A stretch of DNA of 8,872 bases. Source: HGM12587 sp964561705 (lineage in GTDB: Bacteria; Bacillota; Clostridia; Lachnospirales; Lachnospiraceae). The stretch lies in the NCBI GenBank assembly GCA_964561705.1, contig CAZLQJ010000067.1:1-8872 (forward strand). Direction: 5' to 3'. Position numbers and translations under genes: made by a program. Position 1 is the first letter of the stretch, and every line of letters begins with the position of its first letter. This document shows, piece by piece, positions 1 through 7,600 of this stretch. The notes beneath the pieces are model-generated. The model did no database searches. It saw only the letters and a program-made list of their open reading frames with translations, and had not been told where the DNA came from.

Positions 1-876
1 GATCTGGTGGCTTACACCCTTTATGTCAGCACAATGATCGCTACGATCCGAAGAATTATTGAATTTGCGGAACAGTTTCAGAGAGGTATGACGGGAATTG
101 AGCGCTTTCTGGAAATCATGGATTCGGAAATTGAAATCTTTGACGAGCCGGATGCCGTGGAAATGCCGGAACCAAAGGGAGATATTGTATTTGAAAATGT
201 AAGTTTTGAATATTCAGATGATCATAATCAGGTACTTCAAAATGTTTCCCTGCACATTCGTGCAGGTGAAAAACTCGCATTGGTAGGTCCTTCTGGTGGA
301 GGAAAGACGACCCTTTGCAATCTGATACCAAGATTTTATGATGTGACGAATGGAAAAATCCTAATTGACGGACAGGATATTCGAAAATACACATTAAAGA
401 GTCTGCGTGGAAATATCGGGGTGGTTCAGCAGGATGTTTATTTGTTTTCGGGAACTATTCGTGAAAATATCCTATATGGAAATTTAAATGCTTCAGAGGA
501 AGAAGTGATCGAGGCTGCAAAAAAAGCAGAAGCACATGAATTTATTCTAAATTTGAAAGATGGATATGATACTTACGTAGGGGAACGCGGTGTGAAGCTT
601 TCCGGAGGACAGAAACAAAGAATCAGCATTGCACGGGTATTTTTAAAGAATCCGAAGATCCTGATCTTAGATGAGGCGACATCGGCACTGGATAATGAGA
701 GTGAGGCTGCCATTGTAAGATCTCTGGATAAACTGTCAGAAGGCAGGACAACACTGACCATTGCGCATCGTTTGAGCAGCATCCAGAATTCTGATCGGGT
801 ATTGGAATTGACAGAAACAGGAATTGCTGAAAAAAATGAGCTTTTGACAGAAAAACGTAAAAAACAGAACATTTAA
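1..876 (+). CDS. ABC exporter, fused permease/ATP-binding protein, C-terminal part (5' end outside window)
   Basis: This is the end of a type I ABC exporter half-transporter, which pumps a substrate out of the cell as a dimer; the substrate cannot be told from this part. The frame is open from base 1 and stops at TAA 874-876, giving about 291 residues of a family usually near 580. The first 35 or so residues are the last membrane helix and linker (ERFLEIMD is typical). A complete nucleotide-binding domain follows: Walker A GPSGGGKTT from base 286, Q-loop VVQQD, signature LSGGQ at 598-612, Walker B LILDEA with the catalytic Glu at 673-675, D-loop SALD and the switch His at 766-768. All ATPase residues are intact, so it should be active. 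The tail after the H-loop is short and Lys-rich. Such proteins often act as heterodimers with a neighbour, which would lie upstream, outside the window. No clear terminator follows. Confidence 0.93.
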   Translation, partial: DLVAYTLYVSTMIATIRRIIEFAEQFQRGMTGIERFLEIMDSEIEIFDEPDAVEMPEPKGDIVFENVSFEYSDDHNQVLQNVSLHIRAGEKLALVGPSGGGKTTLCNLIPRFYDVTNGKILIDGQDIRKYTLKSLRGNIGVVQQDVYLFSGTIRENILYGNLNASEEEVIEAAKKAEAHEFILNLKDGYDTYVGERGVKLSGGQKQRISIARVFLKNPKILILDEATSALDNESEAAIVRSLDKLSEGRTTLTIAHRLSSIQNSDRVLELTETGIAEKNELLTEKRKKQNI

Positions 877-885
877 AAAAAGCTC

Positions 886-914
886 TTGAAATTCTGATGT
901 ATAAGGTATATAAT
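886..914 (+). promoter_or_regulatory. Sigma-A-type promoter of the amino acid transport operon
   Basis: TTGAAA at 886-891 (5 of 6 consensus) and TATAAT at 909-914 (6 of 6) are separated by exactly 17 bases. It lies in the only gap upstream of the binding-protein gene. Transcription should start near 921, leaving a leader of about 65 bases before the ATG at 987. A short inverted repeat, TGCATA at 922-927 and TATGCA at 940-945, lies right at the predicted start and could be an operator, but it is too short to be sure. Confidence 0.8.
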
Positions 915-986
915 ACTGATTTGCATAGAAATGTATAATTATGCAGTAGAAAAGTGAATATAATGTATAAAAGAGGAGATCTGGTT

Positions 987-1850
987 ATGAAAAAGAAATT
1001 ATTAGCAGTTTTATTGACAGCAGTCATGGCAGTATCTGTTGTGGCGTGTGGTTCCAGTGATGGTGATTCTGCAGCGACAACAGCAAAAGTAATCGACGTA
1101 GAATTGACAAGTGAAGAATATGCATTCGGTGTAGATAAAAATCAGCCGGAATTGTTAGAAGAAGCAAATGCATTTATTGCAGAGATTAAAGAAAATGGTA
1201 CCTTTGATGAAATCTGTGACCGTTATTTTGGTGATGGAGAACCGGTTGCTGTAGAAACTGCAAAAGAAGATGCATCGAAGGATCAGTTAGTGGTAGCAAC
1301 CAATGCGGAATTTGCTCCTTTCGAATATATGGAAGGTGACAAATTCTACGGAATTGACATGGAAATCGCAAAAGCACTGGCAGATCATTTAGGGAAAGAA
1401 CTTGTTATTGTAAATATGAGTTTTGATGCCGTATGTTTATCTGTTGGACAGAGCAAATGTGATATTGCAATGGCAGGTCTTACTATAAATGAAGAGAGAA
1501 AAGAAGCAGTAAACTTTACAGACAGCTATTACAATGCAGCACAGAAGCTGGTTGTAACATCTGATGATACAGAATTTGATGACTGCAAGACAGCAGATGA
1601 TGTAGCAGCACTCTTAAATGAAAAAGATGCTTCTACAAAGATCGGATATCAGACAGGTACAACTGCTCAGTTTTACGTAGCAGGTGATGCTGACTGGGGA
1701 TTCGACGGATATGCAGCAGAAGGTGTAGGATATAGCAACGGTACATTGGCAGTTCAGGATATGTTGAACGGAAACCTTGATTATGTTATAATTGATGCTG
1801 CACCTGCAGCAGCGATCACATCAGCAATTAATGAAATGATCGCTCAGTAA
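987..1850 (+). CDS. Amino acid ABC transporter substrate-binding lipoprotein, apparently circularly permuted (SBP_bac_3 family)
   Basis: This 287-residue lipoprotein should capture a polar amino acid outside the membrane and hand it to the permease encoded next. I chose ATG 987 because AGAGGAG (972-978) is 8 bases upstream; a GTG at 954 lacks such a site and would put extra residues before the signal. The signal peptide is MKKKLLAVLLTAVMAVSVVAC with lipobox VVAC and Cys21 as lipidation site. Residues about 34-82 (TSEEYAFGVD, then two helices ending DRYFGDG) look like the usual C-terminal end of this family. A linker (83-99) leads to the usual N-terminal start, LVVATNAEFAPFEY (101-114). The protein ends shortly after VIIDAAPA (267-274), where about 50 more residues are expected. 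Arg171 and Asp270 match the residues that hold the ligand carboxylate and amino groups, so it is probably functional. The exact amino acid cannot be read from sequence. Confidence 0.93.
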   Translation: MKKKLLAVLLTAVMAVSVVACGSSDGDSAATTAKVIDVELTSEEYAFGVDKNQPELLEEANAFIAEIKENGTFDEICDRYFGDGEPVAVETAKEDASKDQLVVATNAEFAPFEYMEGDKFYGIDMEIAKALADHLGKELVIVNMSFDAVCLSVGQSKCDIAMAGLTINEERKEAVNFTDSYYNAAQKLVVTSDDTEFDDCKTADDVAALLNEKDASTKIGYQTGTTAQFYVAGDADWGFDGYAAEGVGYSNGTLAVQDMLNGNLDYVIIDAAPAAAITSAINEMIAQ

Positions 1851-1874
1851 ACAAGTTGTTACATAAAAGTTTCA

Positions 1875-1902
1875 GGGTGCTGGTCCTATTTGGACAGCAC
1901 CC
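1875..1902 (+). terminator. Intra-operon hairpin (partial terminator or RNA-stabilising stem)
   Basis: GGGTGCTG at 1875-1882 pairs with CAGCACCC at 1895-1902, extended by TCC/GGA with one bulged G at 1883, giving an 11-bp GC-rich stem around the loop TATTT. Only a weak T run (ATTTGT) follows. It lies 25 bases after the binding-protein stop and 23 bases before the permease start. Such stems commonly keep binding-protein mRNA more abundant than that of the membrane parts, by partial termination or by blocking 3' decay. That role here is inferred. Confidence 0.65.
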
Positions 1903-1925
1903 ATTTGTATGTTAAGGAGAAATTC

Positions 1926-2636
1926 ATGGGAAGTTTTGAAATGAAGATTGCAAAGTTTATCCAGATTTTTATCGAACAGCAGGGATATCGGAGAGTTCTG
2001 GAAGGTTTACAGAATACTTTACTGATTGCTGTGACGGGTCTGGTGCTGGGAATTTTGATCGGTACGCTAATTGCAACAGTGCGTGTGATTCCAAAGTATA
2101 AACGTCTGCCGCGTATTTTGAACGGTATCTGCAGTTTTTACGTTGGATTATTCCGCGGAACACCGATCGTTGTACAGCTTTTGATCTTTTATTACGTATT
2201 TTTACCTTTGATGGGAATTAAAATGGACGGAGTTCAGGTGTCTATGCTGGTATTTGGTCTGAACAGCGGGGCGTACATTTCAGAAATCATGCGAAGCGGG
2301 ATCCTTTCTGTGGACCATGGACAGATGGAAGCCGGACGTGCCGTTGGATTAAGTTTTGGCACGACCATGATTAAAATCGTAATTCCTCAGGCAATTAAAA
2401 ACATTCTACCAACGCTGGGAAACGAATTTATTGCATTGGTAAAAGAAACATCCGTTGTAAGTTTTGTTGGTGCATTAGATCTATATGTTGCATTCCAAAA
2501 TATTGGATCGAACAGCTATGAATATATGGTTCCATATATTGTGATGGCATTGATCTACATTGCCCTTGTATTGGTGATCAGTTTTGGAATTAAGATGATG
2601 GAAAGGAGCCTGAGAAAAAGTGATAGACGTAATTAA
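1926..2636 (+). CDS. Amino acid ABC transporter permease (HisM/GlnP-type)
   Basis: This 236-residue inner-membrane subunit should form the translocation channel as a homodimer, since only one permease gene is present. The start is ATG 1926, with AAGGAGA at 1914-1920 just upstream; an upstream TTG at 1890 lies inside the hairpin and is unlikely. The N-terminal motif GLQNTLLIAVTGLVLGILIG (27-46) is the typical first membrane helix of the polar amino acid permease family. About five membrane segments are visible (roughly 30-52, 66-95, 103-122, 165-190, 203-223). FRGTPIVVQ (76-84) is a family hallmark. The cytoplasmic EAA loop that docks onto the ATPase is MEAGRAVGLSF through IVIPQAI (134-157). 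The 3' end overlaps the ATPase gene by 17 bases, a sign of translational coupling. Length and motifs are normal for the family. Confidence 0.95.
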   Translation: MGSFEMKIAKFIQIFIEQQGYRRVLEGLQNTLLIAVTGLVLGILIGTLIATVRVIPKYKRLPRILNGICSFYVGLFRGTPIVVQLLIFYYVFLPLMGIKMDGVQVSMLVFGLNSGAYISEIMRSGILSVDHGQMEAGRAVGLSFGTTMIKIVIPQAIKNILPTLGNEFIALVKETSVVSFVGALDLYVAFQNIGSNSYEYMVPYIVMALIYIALVLVISFGIKMMERSLRKSDRRN

Positions 2637-3390
2637 TCTGAAAAAAGATTTTGACGGACACAGTGTGTTGAAGGGAATTGATGTGACCATCAATCAGGGT
2701 GACATTGTATGTGTAATCGGACCGTCAGGTTCCGGTAAAAGTACCTTTTTAAGATGTTTAAACTGTATGGAAGATCCAACCAGCGGACAGATTATTTTTA
2801 ACGGCGTAGATATCGCAGATATGAATGTAGATATCAATATTCACCGCAGAAAGATGGGGATGGTATTCCAGCATTTCAATCTTTTTAATAACAAAACAGT
2901 CATTGAAAATATTATGCTGGCTCCGGTACATATCAGATGCCAGGAATTAAGAAAACAAAAAAGATCAGAGCGTACAACAACAAAGGCTCAGATTGTTGCC
3001 CAGGCAAGAAAAGAAGCGATGGATCTTTTGAAGCGCATCGGACTGGAAGATAAAGCAGATGTATATCCTTCCACACTTTCCGGCGGTCAGAAGCAGCGTG
3101 TGGCCATTGTACGTGCATTGGCAATGAATCCAGATGTGGTTTTATTTGATGAACCGACTTCGGCGCTGGATCCGGAAATGGTTGGTGAAGTTCTCGATCT
3201 TATGAAATCCCTGGCGAAAGAAGGTCTTACGATGGTCATTGTTACTCATGAAATGGGATTTGCAAGAGAAGTTGCAAATCGTGTTCTTTTTATTGACGAA
3301 GGTGTGATCATGGAAGAAAATGAACCGAAGGAATTTTTTGAGAATCCGAAAAATGAACGTCTGAAATTATTCTTAAGTAAGGTTTTATAG
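2620..3390 (+). CDS. Amino acid ABC transporter ATP-binding protein (GlnQ/HisP-type)
   Basis: This 256-residue ATPase powers the importer. The start is GTG 2620, inside the end of the permease gene; AGGAG at 2604-2608 lies 11 bases upstream, and the protein start MIDVINLKKDF fits the family. Motifs in order: Walker A GPSGSGKST (34-42), Q-loop Gln84, signature LSGGQKQR (153-160), Walker B VVLFDEP (173-179) with Glu178, D-loop SALD and switch His210 (VTHEMGF). All catalytic residues are present. One oddity is a basic, polar stretch at about 106-131 (IRCQELRKQKRSERTTTKAQ and following), roughly 15 residues longer than I expect in GlnQ-type proteins, lying between the Q-loop and the signature motif in the helical subdomain. 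This region faces the permease, so it may affect docking, though it may simply be a lineage trait. Confidence 0.96.
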   Translation: MIDVINLKKDFDGHSVLKGIDVTINQGDIVCVIGPSGSGKSTFLRCLNCMEDPTSGQIIFNGVDIADMNVDINIHRRKMGMVFQHFNLFNNKTVIENIMLAPVHIRCQELRKQKRSERTTTKAQIVAQARKEAMDLLKRIGLEDKADVYPSTLSGGQKQRVAIVRALAMNPDVVLFDEPTSALDPEMVGEVLDLMKSLAKEGLTMVIVTHEMGFAREVANRVLFIDEGVIMEENEPKEFFENPKNERLKLFLSKVL

Positions 3391-3394
3391 GAAT

Positions 3395-4561
3395 ATGATT
3401 GATTTTTTGATAAAGAAAACCATAAAGGATTATGAAAATATCAATGATGCCAGGGTAAGAGAAGCTTATGGCGTTCTTTGTGGTGCAATCGGGATTTTCT
3501 GTAATCTGCTGTTGTTTGTGGGGAAACTTCTGGCAGGCATCTTAACGGGTGCAGTCTCCATTATGGCAGATGCATTGAATAATCTTTCTGATGCCGGATC
3601 TTCAGTGGTAACATTGATTGGTTTTAAAATGGCCGGAAAACCCGCAGATACGGAACATCCTTTTGGTCATGGAAGAATTGAATATCTGTCCGGATTGTTT
3701 GTAGCAATGGCGATTCTTTTGATGGGTTATGAACTTTTAAAAAGTTCCGTAGGAAAGATCCTGCATCCGGAAACTTTGGAATTTCAATGGATTTCCGTTG
3801 GTATCCTGATCGCTGCGATTCTTGTGAAACTCTGGATGGCATATTTTAATACCCGGCTGGGAAATCGGATTTCTTCCGAGGCAATGAAAGCAACCGCTGC
3901 CGACTCTTTAAGTGACTGTATTTCTACCGGTGCAGTGCTGGCGGGAATGTTGATTTTTTATTTTTTCAACATTAATCTGGATGGGTACATAGGAACAGTG
4001 GTAGCGGTAGTCGTGCTGATTGCAGGATACAATGCGGCCAAAGATACAATTCAACCTTTGCTGGGCGTTACACCTGACCAGGAAATTGTAGAAACAATTC
4101 GACAATTAGTATTAAGTGAGCCGATGATCCTGGAAATTCATGATATGGTTATTCATGATTATGGTCCGGGACGGAGAATGGTATCCTTACATGCGGAAGT
4201 GGCATATGATGTGGATCTTATGGCTGCCCATGATGTGATCGATAATATCGAAAAACGTCTGGAAGAACAACTTCATTATGAAGCAACCATTCATATGGAC
4301 CCGGTGGTGACGGATGATGAAGAACTTTACAATGTAAGGAAAATGGTTGAAAAGCTGGTAGAAGAGGAAAACGAGCATTGGAGGATCCACGATTTCCGTA
4401 TGGTGCGTGGGAATACTCACACCAATCTTTTGTTTGATCTGGTTGTTCAGTCAGAAGATATGATCCATGCGAAAGAAATAGAAAATGCGGTAAAGACCAA
4501 AATCCATCGTACAGATGGACATTATTATGCCGTGATCAAAGTAGAACAAAGCTATGTATAG
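3395..4561 (+). CDS. Cation diffusion facilitator (CDF) family metal exporter, possibly for manganese, with two C-terminal domains
   Basis: This 388-residue membrane protein should export a divalent metal in exchange for protons. It starts four bases after the ATPase stop. The ribosome site is weak (AGGA at 3389-3392), so reinitiation or coupling is likely. Six membrane helices are visible, about 27-47, 52-75, 95-115, 131-150, 165-190 and 197-215. The transport site is Asn62 and Asp66 in helix 2 (NNLSD) with Asp170 and Asp174 in helix 5 (DSLSD). As I recall, this N-D/D-D pattern is linked to manganese exporters, while zinc exporters carry His, so manganese is likely but unproven. The loop HPFGHGR (88-94) is a family hallmark. 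The first cytosolic domain (about 226-305) keeps the metal-binding His249, His266, His279, His300 and Asp302. Family members are usually near 300 residues; the extra 85 look like a second copy of that domain (IHDFRMVRG at 331-339). Confidence 0.93.
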   Translation: MIDFLIKKTIKDYENINDARVREAYGVLCGAIGIFCNLLLFVGKLLAGILTGAVSIMADALNNLSDAGSSVVTLIGFKMAGKPADTEHPFGHGRIEYLSGLFVAMAILLMGYELLKSSVGKILHPETLEFQWISVGILIAAILVKLWMAYFNTRLGNRISSEAMKATAADSLSDCISTGAVLAGMLIFYFFNINLDGYIGTVVAVVVLIAGYNAAKDTIQPLLGVTPDQEIVETIRQLVLSEPMILEIHDMVIHDYGPGRRMVSLHAEVAYDVDLMAAHDVIDNIEKRLEEQLHYEATIHMDPVVTDDEELYNVRKMVEKLVEEENEHWRIHDFRMVRGNTHTNLLFDLVVQSEDMIHAKEIENAVKTKIHRTDGHYYAVIKVEQSYV

Positions 4562-4568
4562 AAAAATG

Positions 4569-4623
4569 GCACAGTCCATGTTTCTAGCAAGGAAATCCCT
4601 TGCTAGAAAAGCAGGGGCTGTGC
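4569..4623 (+). terminator. Two-part hairpin after the metal exporter: terminator and/or operator palindrome
   Basis: The inner stem is a perfect 12-bp inverted repeat, TTTCTAGCAAGG (4581-4592) and CCTTGCTAGAAA (4598-4609), around a 5-base loop. An outer stem pairs GCACAGTCC (4569-4577) with GGGGCTGTGC ending at 4623, nine pairs including one G-U. It begins eight bases after the exporter stop, as expected of a transcription terminator, but the following TATACTTATTTTAT is only moderately T-rich. The right arm also contains the likely -35 box of the next gene, so the palindrome could instead, or also, be a repressor site for the glycosidase. Confidence 0.6.
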
Positions 4624-4629
4624 TATACT
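4600..4629 (+). promoter_or_regulatory. Probable promoter of the GH89 glycosidase gene (extended -10)
   Basis: TATACT at 4624-4629 (5 of 6) is preceded by TGC, giving an extended -10 element. TTGCTA at 4600-4605 (4 of 6 match to the -35 consensus) lies 18 bases upstream. Transcription would start near 4636, leaving a leader of about 34 bases. The -35 box sits inside the right arm of the 12-bp palindrome, so a protein bound there would compete with RNA polymerase. Confidence 0.6.
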
Positions 4630-4669
4630 TATTTTATATGCAACTTAATAAAAAAGGGGGAATTCTCAT

Positions 4670-7600
4670 ATGTACAATATGAAAAACAAAATATTGTCTG
4701 CCATACTTTCCGCAAGTATGATCGCAGGAATATTTGTTCCTATGGTACCGACGGAGGCAAGATCGGAATTGATCAACGTAGCACCTAAAGCACAGGTGAT
4801 CGCTGACAAGGAGGACAAAGAAAACGATGGTGCAAAGGAACACTTAAATGACGGAGATGATAGTACTGTTTGGGCATGTCCTACCGGAACAGAATGGCCG
4901 GTGATGGTTCGCCTGGATCTGGAAAAGACAGGAACATTGGTAAGCAAAGTCGTTGTGAAACTTGGAGAGGCAGTATCCGGAAGTACAGTAGATGTTTTGG
5001 TACAGCGTGCACAGAACGGTATTGACAGTGATCTTCCGACGATTGGTGAAAAACAAGCACAGACCATGGGATCAGAGGTGGTTTTTGAACTGTCACAGGC
5101 AGTATCAGCATCTGATATCTATGTTACTTTATCGAATCCAAAGGTAAATGGAACTTTAGATACAGCAGCTTTTCAACCATCCATTCGAGAAGTCGAAGTG
5201 TACGAATCGCAGGAAGTAAAACTGTCCGAGTACAACAATATTGCAAGTCAGGCAGAGGTTACGACAGATGGTACACCGGCATTTGACGGTCCAAAAGAAC
5301 ATCTGACGGATGGTAATGACAGAACTTTATATAAGTTTGAACAAGGTCAGCTTGTAAGTCCTAAATATGTTTTGCTGACCTATAAAGAGGCACGCAGTAT
5401 CGATGCGTTCCGCATTGCATTTGAACAGGAGGCAAATGATCAATGGAGCTATAAATTCGTTTACAGTATTCTGGCAAAGAATGATACTTCAGAAAACTGG
5501 GATACGATTGTAGACCACGCAGAAGCAAACAGAACTGATAACTGGGAACAGAGCTATCCGATTGATGAAAAGGTATATAGCCAGATTAAAATCGTAATGC
5601 ATTCCTGTACGAATACATATGGAGATGGAATCGGCTGGCCGGCAATTGCAGAGTTTGAAGTTTACGGAAATGAGATTAAAGTAGATGATAAAGAAAGTAT
5701 TGCATTTGAAAAACCGGTACATGCTTCTTCAGGAAAAAGAAATGCACAATGTGTAACAGATGGAAGTAAAAATACCACATGGACAGGAGATTACTATCCA
5801 GCATATGTAGATATTGATCTGGAAGCTAATTATTATCTGGACACGGTAGAAGTATATACACCGGAAAATGGATATTCCCAGTATACCATTTACACAAGTA
5901 TGGATGGAAGAGACTTTGATAAACTGGCAGAAAAAACTTCCCAAAACAGTGTAACTCTGGAAAAAGGGGAAGTTTATCAGGCAGAAAAAAAAGAAGCTCG
6001 TTATATTCGTGTTTATATGGAATACAATTCTGCAAATTCTGCAGCTGTGATCAATGAAGTACGTGCAACAGGTACATTAAGCAATACAGCATTGCAGGAA
6101 AGACCACAGATCAATGTTGTGGATTACGCAGACTCCAAATATGCGAAGGAAACTGTGACAGAGGCAGATACTTATGAGGAAGTTTATGGTATCATTGAAC
6201 GCCGTCTGGGCGCAGAATACAAAGATTGGTTTTCTTTGGAACTGTCTGAAAATCCAAAAGAAGGTCATGATTATGATTATTTTGAACTGACAAACAAAGA
6301 TGGAAAAATCCATGTAAAAGGAAATGATGGTGTTTCCTTGGCAATGGGTATCAACCATTACCTGAAATATAATTGTCAGGTGAACATCTCCCAGGTGGGA
6401 GATCAGGCAAAGATGCCGGAACAGATCGTGAACGTGGATGGTACAGTTTTCAGAGAAACGAAAGCAAAGGTTCGTTATTCTTATAACTATTGTACATTAT
6501 CTTACTCTATGGCATTCTGGGGTGAAAAAGAGTGGAGAGATGAACTTGACTGGCTTGCCTTAAATGGTGTAAATGTGGTCCTGGATGCGACAGCGCAGGA
6601 AGAAGTCTGGAGACGTTTCCTGGGAGAATTGGGATACAAACACGAAGATATTAAAGATTTCATTGCCGGTCCGGCATATTATGCATGGGCATATATGGCA
6701 AATCTGTCGGGATTTGGCGGTCCGATCCATGATTCTTGGTTTGAAGAACGCACAGAACTTGCTAGAAGCAATCAGTTAAGAATGCGCAGACTTGGCATGC
6801 AGCCGGTATTACAGGGATATAGCGGCATGGTTCCAACGGATATCAAAAATTATGATGAAGATGCACAGATCATTGAACAGGGAACCTGGTGCTCTTTCAG
6901 AAGACCGGATATGCTGGTGACAACTTCTGACTCATTTGATGAATATGCAGAATTGTTCTATGAATGCCAGAAGGAAGTTTATGGAACGGATAATCATTAT
7001 TATGCAACGGATCCATTCCATGAAGGCGGAAATGTAGGTGATATGGATGCGTCAGATATTTCAGAAGAAGTTTTGAAAGCAATGCTGGCAGCGGATGAAA
7101 ATGCTGTCTGGATCATTCAGGCATGGCAGGGAAATCCTACGACAGCGCTTTTAAATGGTCTGGATCGTGTGGAAAATGGCGCGTCACACGCACTGGTACT
7201 GGATCTTTATGCAGAAAAAACTCCCCACTATGGAGAAACCGGAAGTAGTTATGGTGATACTGACGAATTTGATGATACACCATGGGTATTTTGTATGTTA
7301 AATAACTTTGGCGGTCGTCTGGGTCTTCATGGACATTTAGATAATCTTGCCAAAAACATTCCATCAGCATTGAATACCTGCGATCATATGGCTGGAATTG
7401 GTATCACACCAGAGGCAAGTGTAAATAACCCGGTATTGTATGATTTTATTTTTGAAACTGTATGGGTAGAGGATGCCACAGCACAGATGGAAGCAATTGA
7501 TCTGGACAGCTGGCTGTCTGATTATGCAACACGCAGATATGGAGCAGAAAGTGAGTCCGCACAGGAAGCATGGAGCATTTTAAAAGATACGGTTTATAAA

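Noticed and set aside
838..885. Possible terminator for the exporter gene (GAGCTTTT with AAAAGCTC)
   Set aside because: The 8-bp arms are mostly A-T pairs with a loop of over 30 bases and no T run after it; too weak to call.
954..986. Upstream GTG start for the binding protein
   Set aside because: It lacks a good ribosome site and would put eleven residues before a textbook lipoprotein signal; ATG 987 has AGAGGAG at proper spacing.
623..1027. 134-codon minus-strand open frame over the exporter end and promoter region
   Set aside because: It runs opposite the ABC ATPase motifs and the operon promoter, and its protein has low-complexity Phe-rich content typical of shadow frames.
1890..1925. 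Upstream TTG start for the permease
   Set aside because: It lies inside the intergenic hairpin with no ribosome site; ATG 1926 has AAGGAGA just upstream and begins a normal family N-terminus.
1848..1925. Frameshift or premature stop truncating the binding protein
   Set aside because: The sequence after the stop does not encode the missing C-terminal motif in any frame; that motif is present near the N-terminus instead.
4600..4788. Small + strand open frame of 62 codons
   Set aside because: It begins within the palindrome, overlaps the glycosidase gene in another frame and has no ribosome site or recognisable protein features.
4666..5067. 133-codon minus-strand open frame over the start of the glycosidase
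   Set aside because: It lies opposite a signal peptide and a clear beta-sandwich module, with no protein family features; a shadow of the coding strand.
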